Positions 52,045-62,328 of a DNA stretch of 64,000 nucleotides are shown here, in pieces (the first letter of the stretch is position 1; each line of letters opens with the position of its first letter). A model generated the notes under the pieces. It saw only the letters and a list, made by a program, of their open reading frames with translations, made no database searches and was not told where the DNA came from. Origin of the DNA: an uncultured Zoogloea sp. (lineage in GTDB: Bacteria > Pseudomonadota > Gammaproteobacteria > Burkholderiales > Rhodocyclaceae). The stretch is taken from positions 29,758-93,757 of the forward strand of contig CALBTT010000034.1 in NCBI GenBank assembly GCA_937967645.1, written 5' to 3'. A program made the translations under genes and the position numbers.

Positions 52045-53220
52045 TCAGTCGTCATCGAGTTCGAGGGTGAATTCGCGGAAGGAGGCGCCTTCCGGATCGG
52101 TCTGCTCGAAATCGATGGAGGGCGGCGTGCGGGCGTTGGTCTTTTCGCTGTTGCCGTTGCTGAACTGGGCGTTGTTGATGAGCCAGGACAGGTTGGTGGG
52201 CGAGTCGGCGTTGGCCAGCGCTTCGTCGAGGGTGATGACCTTTTCCTTGTACAGCCGGAAGAGGTCCTGCTCGAAGGTGCGGGAGCCCTGGGCCAGGCTC
52301 TGCTCCATGGCTTCGCGGATTCCGGAGATCTCGCCGCGCTCGATGAGTTCGGCCACCTGGCGGGTGTTCAGCAGGATCTCCACAGTGGGCGTGCGGCCGC
52401 CGTCGGGGCGCTTGACCAGGCGCTGGGAGATGATGCACTTGAGGGTTGCTGCCAGGTCGAGGGAGAGCAGGGCGCGCCCGTCCATCGGGAAGAAGCTGAA
52501 GATCCGGTTGAGCGCGTGATAGGCGTTGTTGGCGTGCAGGGTGGCCAGGCACAGGTGGCCGGTCTGCGCATAGGCGAGGGCCGCCTGCATGGTCTCCCGA
52601 TCGCGGATTTCGCCGATCAGGATGCAGTCGGGGGCCTGGCGCATGGCATTGCGCAGGGCGTTCTGCCAGTCGAGGGTGTCGGCACCGATCTCACGCTGGT
52701 TGACCAGCGACATCTTGTGCTTGAACAGGTATTCGATTGGATCCTCGATGGTGAGGATGTGGCCGGAGCGGTTCTCGTTGCGGTGGTCCAGCATCGACGC
52801 GATGGTGGTGGACTTGCCGGAGCCGGTGGCGCCGACCACCAGTACCAGGCCGCGCTTCTCCATGATGACGTCGCCGAGGATGGGCGGCAGGCCGAGGGAG
52901 TCGAGCCGCGGGATCTCGCCGAGGATGTAGCGCACCACGATGGCGATGCTGTTGCGCTGCCAGAAGATGTTGATCCGGAAGTTGCCCATGTCGCGCCGGC
53001 CGAAGGAGAGGTTCATCTCCTTGAGCCTCTCGAAGCGCTCGGCCTGCTCGGGGGTCATCATCTCGTAGGCCATGCGATGGATCATCGTCGGATCCATGGC
53101 CTGCTGGTTGATGGGCAGGGTATTGCCGTCGATCTTGATGTGGATCGGGGTGCCAACGGTAATGAAGATGTCCGAGGCCTTCTTCTCGGCCATCAGGGCG
53201 AAGAGCTTGTCGATGATCAT
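52045..53220 (-). CDS. PilT/PilU-type twitching motility ATPase (PilU-like)
   Basis: Hexameric type II/IV secretion ATPase of 391 residues for pilus retraction. Walker A VGATGSGKSTTIAS, Asp box TIEDPIEYLF, Walker B region CILIGEIRDRETM and His box ATLHANNAYHALNRI are intact. The longer C-terminal tail past SWLINNAQF (acidic, ending LELDDD) fits PilU rather than PilT. No other pilus gene is nearby; it is embedded between dapD and dapE. Confidence 0.92.
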   Translation of the reverse strand: MIIDKLFALMAEKKASDIFITVGTPIHIKIDGNTLPINQQAMDPTMIHRMAYEMMTPEQAERFERLKEMNLSFGRRDMGNFRINIFWQRNSIAIVVRYILGEIPRLDSLGLPPILGDVIMEKRGLVLVVGATGSGKSTTIASMLDHRNENRSGHILTIEDPIEYLFKHKMSLVNQREIGADTLDWQNALRNAMRQAPDCILIGEIRDRETMQAALAYAQTGHLCLATLHANNAYHALNRIFSFFPMDGRALLSLDLAATLKCIISQRLVKRPDGGRTPTVEILLNTRQVAELIERGEISGIREAMEQSLAQGSRTFEQDLFRLYKEKVITLDEALANADSPTNLSWLINNAQFSNGNSEKTNARTPPSIDFEQTDPEGASFREFTLELDDD

Positions 53221-53276
53221 CGGGCGGCCCGGATCGGCGGGCCACCGCGACAGTGCGGCGGCCCGGGGGATAAAGG

Positions 53277-54128
53277 TCAGTCGCGCAGCAGTTCGTTGAT
53301 GCTGGTCTTGGCGCGGGTCTGGGCGTCCACCTTCTTGACGATCACGGCGCAGTACAGGCTGTACTTGCCATCGGCGGACGGCAGGTTGCCGCTGACCACC
53401 ACGGAGCCGGCAGGCACGCGGCCGTAGATGACCTCGCCGGTGGCCCGGTCGTAGATCTTGGTGCTCTGGCCGATGTACACGCCCATGGAGATGACGCAGT
53501 TGTCCTCGACGATCACGCCTTCGACGACTTCGGAGCGGGCGCCGATGAAGCAGTTGTCACCGATGATGGTCGGGTTGGCTTGCAGGGGCTCGAGCACGCC
53601 ACCGATGCCGACACCGCCGGACAGGTGGACGTTCTTGCCGATCTGGGCACAGGAGCCGACGGTGGCCCAGGTGTCCACCATGGTGCCTTCACCGACGTAG
53701 GCGCCGATGTTGACGTAGGAGGGCATCAGCACCACGCCCTTGCTGATGAAGCTGCCTTTACGCGCAACGGCATTGGGCACCACGCGGAAGCCGCCGTTGG
53801 CGAAGTCGTGGGCGTCGTAGTTGTCGAACTTGGTCGGCACCTTGTCGAAGTAGCGGGTGTCGCCGCCTTCCATGACCTTGTTGTCGTGGGTGCGGAAGTA
53901 CAGCAGCACGGCCTTCTTGATCCACTGGTGGGTGACCCACTCACCGTTGATCTTCTCGGCGACCCGGAGCTTGCCCTGATCGAGTTCTTCGATCACGTGC
54001 TCGATGGCCTCGAGCTGCTCGGGGGTGACGGTGGCGGCCGACAGGTCGGTGCGGCGCTCCCAGAGCTCTTCGATCAGCGCGGTAAAGGGGTTCTCGTGAT
54101 GGGGCATGATGTGCATGGGTACGGTCAT
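53277..54128 (-). CDS. dapD: Tetrahydrodipicolinate N-succinyltransferase
   Basis: Hexapeptide-repeat transferase of 283 residues; succinylates tetrahydrodipicolinate, the first step of the succinylase branch. Seen: FRVVPNAVARKGSFISKGVV, then VNIGAYVGEGTMVDTWATVG and the CoA-binding IGGVLEPLQANPTIIGDNCF region. The start overlaps the dapC stop (ATGA), giving translational coupling. Confidence 0.97.
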   Translation of the reverse strand: MTVPMHIMPHHENPFTALIEELWERRTDLSAATVTPEQLEAIEHVIEELDQGKLRVAEKINGEWVTHQWIKKAVLLYFRTHDNKVMEGGDTRYFDKVPTKFDNYDAHDFANGGFRVVPNAVARKGSFISKGVVLMPSYVNIGAYVGEGTMVDTWATVGSCAQIGKNVHLSGGVGIGGVLEPLQANPTIIGDNCFIGARSEVVEGVIVEDNCVISMGVYIGQSTKIYDRATGEVIYGRVPAGSVVVSGNLPSADGKYSLYCAVIVKKVDAQTRAKTSINELLRD

Positions 54129-55339
54129 GAATTATTCGAAAGTTGTTGGGCAAAAGCGGCGATGCGCCCGGCGGCCTCGACACATTCGGCCAGGTCGGCG
54201 ACCAGGGCGATGCGGACGAAACCCGCGCCGGGATTGACGCCGTGGGCCTCCCGGGCGAGGTAGGAGCCCGGCAGCACCGTTACATTATATTCGGCCTGCA
54301 GACGCCGGGCGAACTCGGTGTCGCTCAGGCCGAGGCGGGATACGTTGGCCCACAGGTAGAAGCCCGCATCGGGTAGTGCGACGTCCAGGTGGGCGGCGAT
54401 GATGGGCGTCACCACAGCGAACTTCTCCCGGTACTGGCGACGGTTCTCGGCCACGTGGGCCTCGTCGTCCCAGGCGGCTGCAGAGGCGGCCTGCACCGAC
54501 GGGCTCATGGCGCAGCCGTGGTAGGTGCGGTAGAGCAGGAAGCGCTTCAGGATGTCGGCGTCACCGGCGACGAAGCCCGAGCGCATGCCGGGCACGTTGG
54601 AGCGCTTGGACAGGCTGGAGAACATCACCACGTTGCGGAAATCGCTGCGGCCCAGGCGGTGGGCCGCCTCCAGGCCGCCGATCGGCAGGTTGGCGTCGTC
54701 GAAATAGATCTCCGAGTAGCACTCGTCAGCGGCAACCACGAAGCCGTAACGATCGGACAGCTCGAAGAGCTGCTTCCACTCGTCGAGGGACAGCACGCGG
54801 CCGGTGGGATTGCCCGGCGAGCACACATAGACCAGCTGGACCCGCTTCCAGTCCGCTTCGGGTACCGCTGCGAAGTTCGAGCCGAAATTGTCGCCGGGCA
54901 GGTTGTTGATGAAGTAGGGCCGGGCGCCGGCCAGGTAGGCCGCCCCTTCGTAGATCTGATAGAAGGGATTCGGGCACACCACGAGGGCGTCGGGCTGGCT
55001 GCCGTCGATGATGCACTGCGCAAAGGCGAACAGCGCCTCCCGCGAACCATTGACCGGCAGCACCTGGGTGGCGGCCTTGACCGAGGGCAGGCCGTAACGG
55101 CGTTGCAGCCAGTTGGCAATGGACTGGCGCAGGGCGTCGGAACCCTGGGTGGTCGGATAGTTGGCGAGGCCGCCCAGGTTGTCCACCAGGGCCTGGCGGA
55201 TGAAGTCCGGCGTGGCGTGCTGCGGCTCGCCGATGGACAGGCGGATCGGCGCAAGGCCGGCAGGCGGCGTGATGCCTTCGAAGAGGGCACGGAGTTTCTC
55301 GAAGGGGTAGGGGTGGAGCGCCTGAAGATGCGGGTTCAC
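54125..55339 (-). CDS. dapC: Succinyldiaminopimelate transaminase DapC
   Basis: Class I PLP aminotransferase of about 404 residues, converting N-succinyl-2-amino-6-ketopimelate to succinyl-DAP. Seen: LSIGEPQHATPDFIRQAL, CSPGNPTGRVLSLDEWKQL, PLP Lys in FSSLSKRSNVPGMRSGFVAG. GTG 55339 is chosen because NPHLQALHPYPFEKLRALF is the usual N-terminus; ATG 55393 would add 18 less conserved residues and has no SD. Divergent from smc. Confidence 0.93.
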   Translation of the reverse strand: MNPHLQALHPYPFEKLRALFEGITPPAGLAPIRLSIGEPQHATPDFIRQALVDNLGGLANYPTTQGSDALRQSIANWLQRRYGLPSVKAATQVLPVNGSREALFAFAQCIIDGSQPDALVVCPNPFYQIYEGAAYLAGARPYFINNLPGDNFGSNFAAVPEADWKRVQLVYVCSPGNPTGRVLSLDEWKQLFELSDRYGFVVAADECYSEIYFDDANLPIGGLEAAHRLGRSDFRNVVMFSSLSKRSNVPGMRSGFVAGDADILKRFLLYRTYHGCAMSPSVQAASAAAWDDEAHVAENRRQYREKFAVVTPIIAAHLDVALPDAGFYLWANVSRLGLSDTEFARRLQAEYNVTVLPGSYLAREAHGVNPGAGFVRIALVADLAECVEAAGRIAAFAQQLSNNS

Positions 55340-55572
55340 GTTCGGATGGGGTCCTGTAGTCGGCCCTGGGCGGGCGTGGAATGAATATGGCATCGGCGGT
55401 GAGTCACGCCGGGCGGGCTCGGCAGGCTTCCTGAAACCATGTAGGCAGAGCTTGCTGGCCGCTTTTTTCGCGAGTGGTATTATAGCGGCCGCCGTCGATG
55501 CGGCGATGCAGCATATAAACCCCGTCCGGACCCTTTTCACCTCCCTGACGCCTTACTTATCCCGGTTTTCAC
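55340..55572. other. dapC-smc divergent promoter region
   Basis: Between divergent genes. Candidate -10 boxes for smc are TATTAT (55478-55483) and TATAAA (55514-55519); neither has a good -35. smc has no clear Shine-Dalgarno sequence. No other element recognised. Confidence 0.35.
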
Positions 55573-58500
55573 GTGCGCCTGGCCAAACTCAAGCTCGCCG
55601 GTTTCAAGACCTTTGTCGACCCGACAACCGTCCTCACGCCTGGAAATCTGGTGGGGGTGGTGGGCCCCAATGGCTGCGGCAAGTCCAACATCATCGATGC
55701 GGTGCGCTGGGTACTCGGCGAGTCGCGGGCCTCGGCCCTGCGCGGCGGGTCCATGATGGACGTGATCTTCAACGGCTCGACGACCCGCAAGCCGGTGTCG
55801 CGGGCCAGTGTCGAACTGGTCTTCGACAACGCCGAGGGCAAGGCGGCAGGACAGTGGAAGCCCTATGCCGAGGTGGCGGTGAAGCGGGTGCTCGACCGCA
55901 GTGGCGAGTCCACCTACTTCATCAACGGGACGCAGGTCCGCCGCAAGGACGTGATCGACCTGTTCCTCGGCACCGGCCTGGGGCCGCGGGCCTACGCGAT
56001 CATCGAGCAGGGCATGATCTCGCGCATCATCGAGGCCAAGCCCGAGGAGGTGCGCGGCTTTCTCGAGGAGGCCGCGGGCGTCACCAAGTACCGGGAGCGG
56101 CGCAAGGAGACCGAAGGGCGCTTGTCGGATGCCCGCGACAACCTGACGCGTCTGGACGACATCCGCAATGAGCTCGGGCAGCAGATCGGCAAGCTGGAGG
56201 CCCAGGCCGCCGTCGCCGAGAAGTACCGCCAGCTCAATGCCAGCCTGTCCGAGCGGCAGAACCTGCTGTGGCTGCTCAAGTGCTATGAGGCACGCGCCGA
56301 GAAGGCGCGGCTCTCCGGGGAGCTGGCCGATGCCACGCGGCGCATCGAGGCCGATTCCAGCCGCCTGCAGGAGCTGGAGGCCCAGCTCGAGGCGGTGCGC
56401 GAATCCCAGCTGGAGGCCAACGAGGGCGTGCAGCTGGCCCAGTCGGCGCTGTTTGCGGTCAGCTCCGAGCTGACCCGCCTGGAAGGGGAGCTGGCCCGGT
56501 TGCGGGACAGCCGGCGCATCCTCGAAAGCCGTCTGGCCCAGCTGGAGCGGGATGACGCCCAGTGGCGCGCCCAGCTCGAGGGGCTGTCCGGCGAGGCAGA
56601 GCGTTGGCAGGGCCTGCTGGAGCACGCCGCCCTGCGGGCCGAACAGGCGGAGGCCCGCCATGCCGAACTCAGCGATCGCCTGCCCGAAGCCGAGGAGGCC
56701 TTGCAGACCGCGGATGCCACGGCCGCTGCCGTACGCCGCGAGCTCAACCAGGCCGAGCAGCAGATCCGGGTCGAGGATACCCACCGGCAGAGCAGTCAAC
56801 GTAGCCTGGACACCCTCGCCCAGCGGCGCGCCCGCCTGCAGCAGGAGCAGGCCGCGGTGCTGGCGCCGGACCTGCGGCTGGCCGCCGAGCGGGAGGCTGC
56901 CCTGGAAGAACTGGAGCTCTGTCTGGAGCAGGCTCAGGCCCGGATCTCGGAAGGCGGTGCCCGCTTGCCCGAGGCCCAGCAGGCTCTGAAGCAGGCCCTG
57001 GAGGTGGAGCGGCAGGCCCAGAAGCGTGCCACCGAACTGCGCGCCCGCCGTGAGGCCCTGGTGCAGCTGCAGCACAAGGTCCAGGCCCAGGGGCAGCTGG
57101 GCGAATGGCTGCGCCGGCACCATCTCGAAGGCCTCAAGCCCCTGTGGCAGCGCCTCAACGTGGAAGCGGGCTGGGAGCTGGCGGTCGAGGCCGTGCTGCG
57201 CGAGCGCCTGGGCGCCCTGCCTGCCGAGGATGGCCGTGTTGCGTTGGCCGCTTTGGGTGACAAGGTCCCGGGGGCCGTGAGCTTCCTGCTGCCGGTGCCG
57301 CCCACGGCCACGGCAGCCGCCGCGCAGCCCCCCGAGGGTGCCCGCCCGCTGCGCGATCTGGTGAAGGCCGAAGGCGGGCTGGAGCCGGTGCTGGCAGCCT
57401 GGCTGGCCGGCGTGCACGTGGTGCAGGACATGACCGAGTGGCTCGACCGTCGCGACACGCTCGAGCCCGGCTGCCTGCTGGTGTCCCGCGAAGGCCGGCT
57501 GCTGGATCGGCATGCGCTGACCCACTATGCCCCCGATGCCCGGACCCATGGTGTGATCGAGCGCCAGCGGGAGATCGAGCAACTGGCCATCGAGGTGGAG
57601 GCCGCCCAGGAAGAGGCCGCCGAGGCGCGCGAGCGCATGGCCGAGGCGGAGGCGCTGGCGACCCGCCTGCAGGATGATCTGACCAGCCAGCGCCGCGAGG
57701 CGCAGGCCCTGCAGGCCCGGGTGCATGCCGAGCAGGTGGAGGTGCTCAAGCTCAACCAGGCGCGCCAGCGCTACGAGGAGCGCTGCAGCCAGATCGACAG
57801 GGATCTGGACGAGATCGGTCATGCGGAGCAGGCCGAACAGGACCGCCTGATGCGTGCGGAGGCCGAACTCGAGCGCAGCCGCGAACTGGCCGACCTGCAG
57901 CGGGACCGCCTGGATGCCGCCGAGGCGGTGCGCCGGGAGCGGGAGAGCAGCCTGCGGGAGACCCGTGCGCTGGAGCAGGCGCTGGCCCGCGAGCTGCAGG
58001 AGGCCCGCCACTCGGAGCGCGAGTGCACCAGCAAGCTCGAAGACATCTCGCGCAACCGGGCCCTCGCCGGCGAACAGCTGCAGCGCATCGACGAGGAGCT
58101 GCAGGAGCGTCGCGAGAGTCTCATGGAGATCGACGAGGCTTCGGTATCGGAGCGCCTGCAGGAAACGCTCGAGCTACGCGGCGAGCGGGAGGCGGCCCTG
58201 GCGGAAAGCCGGAACCTGCTGGAAGGCGTCAACGGCCAGCTGCGCATGCTGGAGGAGGACCGCCAGCGCACCGAACATGCTGCTGCGCCACAGCGGGAGC
58301 GGGTGGCCGATCTGCGCCTGCGGGTGCAGGCCGCCGACATGGCCGAAAGTCAGCACGCCGCGCGCCTTGAAGAAGCCCAGGCCGACGAGGGGGCGCTGCT
58401 GCCGCTGCTCACCCCGGACATCAAGGAAGGTTCGCTGCAGCGCGAGGTCGCGCGCCTGGGGCGGGAGATCGCCGAGTTGGGCCCGGTCAACCTGGCGGCG

Positions 58501-59100
58501 CTTGACGAGTTGAAGTCTGCGGTGGAGCGTAAAACCTATCTGGATACCCAGACCGAAGATCTGCTGGGCGCCATCGACACGCTGGAAGATGCGATCCGGC
58601 GTATCGACAGGGAGACGCGTGAGCAGCTGCAAGAGACGTACAATACGGTTAATCGTCATTTCGGCAGTCTCTTCCCCATGCTGTTCGGTGGGGGCGAGGC
58701 ACGGCTGGTGCTCACCGGCGACGAGATCCTCGATGCGGGGATCTCCATCGTGGCCCAGCCGCCGGGCAAGAAAAACAGTTCGATCCAGCTGCTTTCGGGC
58801 GGCGAGAAGGCCCTGACGGCCATTGCGCTGGTGTTCTCCATGTTCCAGCTCAATCCCGCACCCTTTTGCATGCTGGACGAGGTCGATGCACCTCTCGACG
58901 ACTCGAACACCGAGCGCTACTGTCAGATGGTCAAGCGGATGTCGTCGCAGACCCAGTTCGTTTTCATCAGCCACAGCAAGATCACCATGGAGATCGCGCA
59001 GCAGCTGGTGGGCGTGACGATGCAGGAACAGGGCGTCTCGCGGGTCGTGGAAGTGGATATCGAGGAAGCGCTGCGGCTGGCAGAATCCGTCGCGGCCTGA
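55573..59100 (+). CDS. smc: Chromosome segregation ATPase Smc
   Basis: Condensin ATPase of 1175 residues. The head has Walker A GPNGCGKSNIIDAV near residue 32; two long coiled coils (about 165-480 and 660-1000) flank a hinge near 500-650; the C-terminal head half carries signature LSGGEKALTAIALVFS and Walker B CMLDEVDAPLDDSN. GTG start. It should assemble with ScpA and ScpB, encoded 28 kb away in this window. A ZipA-like gene follows 19 nt downstream. Confidence 0.98.
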   Translation: MRLAKLKLAGFKTFVDPTTVLTPGNLVGVVGPNGCGKSNIIDAVRWVLGESRASALRGGSMMDVIFNGSTTRKPVSRASVELVFDNAEGKAAGQWKPYAEVAVKRVLDRSGESTYFINGTQVRRKDVIDLFLGTGLGPRAYAIIEQGMISRIIEAKPEEVRGFLEEAAGVTKYRERRKETEGRLSDARDNLTRLDDIRNELGQQIGKLEAQAAVAEKYRQLNASLSERQNLLWLLKCYEARAEKARLSGELADATRRIEADSSRLQELEAQLEAVRESQLEANEGVQLAQSALFAVSSELTRLEGELARLRDSRRILESRLAQLERDDAQWRAQLEGLSGEAERWQGLLEHAALRAEQAEARHAELSDRLPEAEEALQTADATAAAVRRELNQAEQQIRVEDTHRQSSQRSLDTLAQRRARLQQEQAAVLAPDLRLAAEREAALEELELCLEQAQARISEGGARLPEAQQALKQALEVERQAQKRATELRARREALVQLQHKVQAQGQLGEWLRRHHLEGLKPLWQRLNVEAGWELAVEAVLRERLGALPAEDGRVALAALGDKVPGAVSFLLPVPPTATAAAAQPPEGARPLRDLVKAEGGLEPVLAAWLAGVHVVQDMTEWLDRRDTLEPGCLLVSREGRLLDRHALTHYAPDARTHGVIERQREIEQLAIEVEAAQEEAAEARERMAEAEALATRLQDDLTSQRREAQALQARVHAEQVEVLKLNQARQRYEERCSQIDRDLDEIGHAEQAEQDRLMRAEAELERSRELADLQRDRLDAAEAVRRERESSLRETRALEQALARELQEARHSERECTSKLEDISRNRALAGEQLQRIDEELQERRESLMEIDEASVSERLQETLELRGEREAALAESRNLLEGVNGQLRMLEEDRQRTEHAAAPQRERVADLRLRVQAADMAESQHAARLEEAQADEGALLPLLTPDIKEGSLQREVARLGREIAELGPVNLAALDELKSAVERKTYLDTQTEDLLGAIDTLEDAIRRIDRETREQLQETYNTVNRHFGSLFPMLFGGGEARLVLTGDEILDAGISIVAQPPGKKNSSIQLLSGGEKALTAIALVFSMFQLNPAPFCMLDEVDAPLDDSNTERYCQMVKRMSSQTQFVFISHSKITMEIAQQLVGVTMQEQGVSRVVEVDIEEALRLAESVAA

Positions 59101-59119
59101 TCGGAAACAAGGGAAATCG

Positions 59120-60217
59120 ATGGCAATCAGTGAGTTGCAAATGGGTCTTGTCGGCGTCGGCGGTGTCGTCGTCGTGGGCATCTTCGCCTTCAACAAGTGG
59201 CAGGAGCGCAAGCAGCGCAAAGCCATCGAGGCGGCCACGCCGGTGGTCCAGGAGCCCGTGCTCAGCGAGCTGCCTGCCGGTGTGCTGAAGCCTGAGCGCG
59301 TTGAGCCGGTGATCGGCGCAGAGGCCAGCCCGCGCGTGCCACCCAGTGCCAAGACGGTGAAGGATGCCAGCGCGCGCCGTGTGCCGCCGCTGCTGCCCTC
59401 GGACGTGGACGAGCGTGCCGACTGGGTCGTGCGCATCGAGTCCATCGAACCCGTCGTGGCGGGCCGCTTGTGGCAGGCCGCGGCCCAGCAGCTTGAGGGC
59501 ATCGCCAAGCCGGTGCGCTGGTTCGGTTTTTCCGACTCCGACAACCGCTGGGAAGTGGTCGGCCCCAACAGTGGTGGCACCTATCACTGGGTCTGTGCGG
59601 CGCTCCAGCTGGTGGATCGTCGGGGCCCGGCGTCCGAGGCGGATCTGGCCCGTCTGGGCGATGGTCTGCAGCATATGTGTGACATCTTCATGGCGATTCC
59701 GTCCCTGCCTGCGCGCGGTGAATCCGTGGCCCAGGCGGCCGAGCTCGACCGTTTCTGCGCCGGGGTGGATATCCAGATCGGCGTGAATGTAGTGGCTCGC
59801 GACCTGCCGTTCCCGGGCACCAAGCTGCGTGGCCTGGCCGAGGCGGCCGGCCTCGAGCTGCTGACCGATGGCTGTTTCCACGCGCTTGACGAGACGGGTA
59901 ACAGCCAGTTCGTGCTGAGCAATCTCGAGCCGGGGGTCTTTGTGGCCGAGGAGATGCGCACGCTGAGCACCCAGGGCGTCACCCTGAGCGTCGACGTGCC
60001 GCGGGTGGCGGACGGCGTGAAGACCTTCGACCGCATGATGGCGCTGGCCCAACAGCTGGCCGAGGCGCTCAACGGCGCCGTGGTGGATGACAACCGCTCG
60101 CCCTTCGGTGAGAAGGCGGCCGGCCTGATCCGGGCCCAGATCGAGCAGTACCAGGGCCAGATGGCCGAGTACGGCATCGCGCCGGGCTCCGCACTGGCCC
60201 GCCGTCTGTTCTCCTGA
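59120..60217 (+). CDS. zipA: ZipA-like cell division protein
   Basis: Predicted FtsZ-binding division protein of 365 residues. One N-terminal transmembrane helix (about 8-25, GLVGVGGVVVVGIFAFNKW) followed by basic residues, a variable linker (about 35-105), and a C-terminal domain (about 220-350) resembling the ZipA FtsZ-binding fold (GVNVVARDLPFPGTKLRGLA, SVDVPRVADGVKTFDRMMAL). Similarity is clearer by context (smc-zipA-ligA order in proteobacteria) than by motif. Co-transcribed with smc. Confidence 0.8.
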   Translation: MAISELQMGLVGVGGVVVVGIFAFNKWQERKQRKAIEAATPVVQEPVLSELPAGVLKPERVEPVIGAEASPRVPPSAKTVKDASARRVPPLLPSDVDERADWVVRIESIEPVVAGRLWQAAAQQLEGIAKPVRWFGFSDSDNRWEVVGPNSGGTYHWVCAALQLVDRRGPASEADLARLGDGLQHMCDIFMAIPSLPARGESVAQAAELDRFCAGVDIQIGVNVVARDLPFPGTKLRGLAEAAGLELLTDGCFHALDETGNSQFVLSNLEPGVFVAEEMRTLSTQGVTLSVDVPRVADGVKTFDRMMALAQQLAEALNGAVVDDNRSPFGEKAAGLIRAQIEQYQGQMAEYGIAPGSALARRLFS

Positions 60218-60229
60218 CGCGGCCGGTCG

Positions 60230-62326
60230 ATGACGGCCCCTGAGGAGGCCCGCGCCCGGGCGGCGGCCCTGCGCGAGGAACTCGAACGCCACGAATACGC
60301 CTATTACGTGCTCGACGCGCCCACTGTGCCGGACGCCGAGTACGACCGACTCTTCCAGGCCCTGCAGGCCCTGGAGGATGAATTCCCCGAACTGATCACC
60401 TCCGATTCGCCCACCCGGCGGGTCGGCGGCCAACCGGCCTCCGAGCTGGCGCCGGTGGCCCACGTGGTGCCGATGCTGTCGATCCGCACGGAGACGGATA
60501 CCACCGAGCAGGGCGCCCTCACTTTCGACGCACGGGTGCGCCGGGCCCTCGGCCTCGACGAGGCCGCTGCTCCCATCACCTATGCCGCCGAACTGAAGTT
60601 CGATGGCCTGGCCATCAATCTGCGCTACGAGCACGGCGTCCTGGTGCAGGCGGCGACCCGCGGCGACGGCAGCACTGGCGAGGATGTCACCGCCAACGTG
60701 CGCACCGTGCGCCAGATTCCCCTGCGTCTCAAGGGTGAGGCGCCGCCGGTGCTTGAGGTGCGCGGCGAGATCTACATGCGGCGGGACGAGTTTGAGCGTT
60801 TCAATGCGGCCCAGGAGGCCGCAGGCCAGAAGGTCTTCGTGAATCCCCGCAATGCGGCGGCCGGCAGTCTGCGCCAGCTCGATCCCGGCATCACCGCCCG
60901 GCGTCCCCTGTCCTTCTTCGCCTATGGGCTGGGGGAGGTGCAGGGTTGGGCGATGCCCGACACCCACAGCGGCATCCTCGATGCGCTCGAAGTCTTTGGC
61001 CTGCCGGTCTGCGTGCATCGCTGCCGGGCTACCGGGCCCCAGGCGCTGGCCGCTTTCCATGCCGACATGGCCGCCTTGCGTAGCACGCTGCCCTTCGATA
61101 TCGACGGGGTGGTGTACAAGGTCGACAGCCTCGAGCTGCAGCGGACGCTCGGCTTCGTGTCCCGCGAACCGCGCTGGGCGGTGGCCCACAAGTATCCCGC
61201 GCAGGAGGTCGCCACCCGCCTGCTCGGCATCGATGTGCAGGTGGGGCGTACCGGCGCCGTGACGCCGGTGGCCCGCCTCGAGCCGGTCTTTGTCGGCGGC
61301 GTGACGGTGACCAACGCGACCCTGCACAACCAGGGCGAGATCGATCGCAAGGATGTGCGCATCGGCGACTGGGTGGTGGTCCGTCGCGCCGGCGACGTGA
61401 TCCCGGAGGTTGTCGGTCCGATCCTGGAGCGGCGGGAGGGCGAGCCGGCCCGTTTCGACCTGCTGGAGAGCATCGGCCACGCCTGCCCGGAATGCGGCTC
61501 TCATGTGACCCGCGGTGAGGACGAGGCGGTGGCCCGCTGCACCGGCGGGCTGTTCTGCCCGGCCCAGTGCAAGCAGGCCCTGCTGCACTTCGCCAGCCGG
61601 CGGGCGGTGGATATCGACGGGCTGGGCGAGCAGATCGTCAATCAGCTGGTCAGTGGCGGGATGGTGCGCAACCCGGCTGATCTCTACGACCGGGAACGGG
61701 TGAACGAAGGCGTGCTGGCCGGGCTGGAGCGGATGGGCGAGAAGTCCGCCGCCAACCTGGTCGAGGCCATCGACAAGAGCCGCGACACCACGCTGGCCCG
61801 CTTCATCTTCGGGCTGGGCATCCGCAACGTGGGCGAGACCACCGCCAAGGATCTGGCCCGTCATTTCGGCCGGCTGCCCAACTTCCTGGAGGCGGACGAG
61901 GCGGCGCTGATGGCGGTGCCGGACGTGGGGCCGGTGGTGGCTCGTTCGATTCTCGATTTCCTGGCCGAGACCCACAACCGGGAGGTCATCGCAGCCCTTG
62001 CCCAGGCTCTCCGCTGGGCCGAGAGCGAGCCTGCCGCGGCGCCGGAGCCCGGCATTCTGGCCGGCAAGAAGCTGGTGCTCACCGGCACGCTGCCCACCCT
62101 CAGCCGGGATGAGGCCACGGCCATGATCGAGGCGGCCGGAGGCAAGGTGGCCGGCTCCGTGTCCAAGAAGACGGATTACGTGGTTGCCGGCGAGGATGCC
62201 GGCAGCAAGCTCGAAAAAGCGCAGCAATTGGGTGTCAGCATCCTCGATGAGGAAGGCCTGCGCCGTCTGCTGCAGCCCGTGACGGCGGTTGCGCCGGACG
62301 GGCAGGGGACATTGTTCGGAGAGTGA
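60230..62326 (+). CDS. ligA: NAD-dependent DNA ligase LigA
   Basis: Replicative DNA ligase of 698 residues. Adenylation domain with nucleophile Lys123 in AELKFDGLAINLR and GDGSTGEDVTANV; OB fold (GRTGAVTPVARLEPV); four-Cys zinc site (HACPECGSHV and CTGGLFCPAQC); HhH repeats; and a C-terminal BRCT domain (LVLTGTLPTLSRDEATAMIE). Its 3' end lies directly before galU. Confidence 0.98.
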   Translation: MTAPEEARARAAALREELERHEYAYYVLDAPTVPDAEYDRLFQALQALEDEFPELITSDSPTRRVGGQPASELAPVAHVVPMLSIRTETDTTEQGALTFDARVRRALGLDEAAAPITYAAELKFDGLAINLRYEHGVLVQAATRGDGSTGEDVTANVRTVRQIPLRLKGEAPPVLEVRGEIYMRRDEFERFNAAQEAAGQKVFVNPRNAAAGSLRQLDPGITARRPLSFFAYGLGEVQGWAMPDTHSGILDALEVFGLPVCVHRCRATGPQALAAFHADMAALRSTLPFDIDGVVYKVDSLELQRTLGFVSREPRWAVAHKYPAQEVATRLLGIDVQVGRTGAVTPVARLEPVFVGGVTVTNATLHNQGEIDRKDVRIGDWVVVRRAGDVIPEVVGPILERREGEPARFDLLESIGHACPECGSHVTRGEDEAVARCTGGLFCPAQCKQALLHFASRRAVDIDGLGEQIVNQLVSGGMVRNPADLYDRERVNEGVLAGLERMGEKSAANLVEAIDKSRDTTLARFIFGLGIRNVGETTAKDLARHFGRLPNFLEADEAALMAVPDVGPVVARSILDFLAETHNREVIAALAQALRWAESEPAAAPEPGILAGKKLVLTGTLPTLSRDEATAMIEAAGGKVAGSVSKKTDYVVAGEDAGSKLEKAQQLGVSILDEEGLRRLLQPVTAVAPDGQGTLFGE

Positions 62327-62328
62327 TG

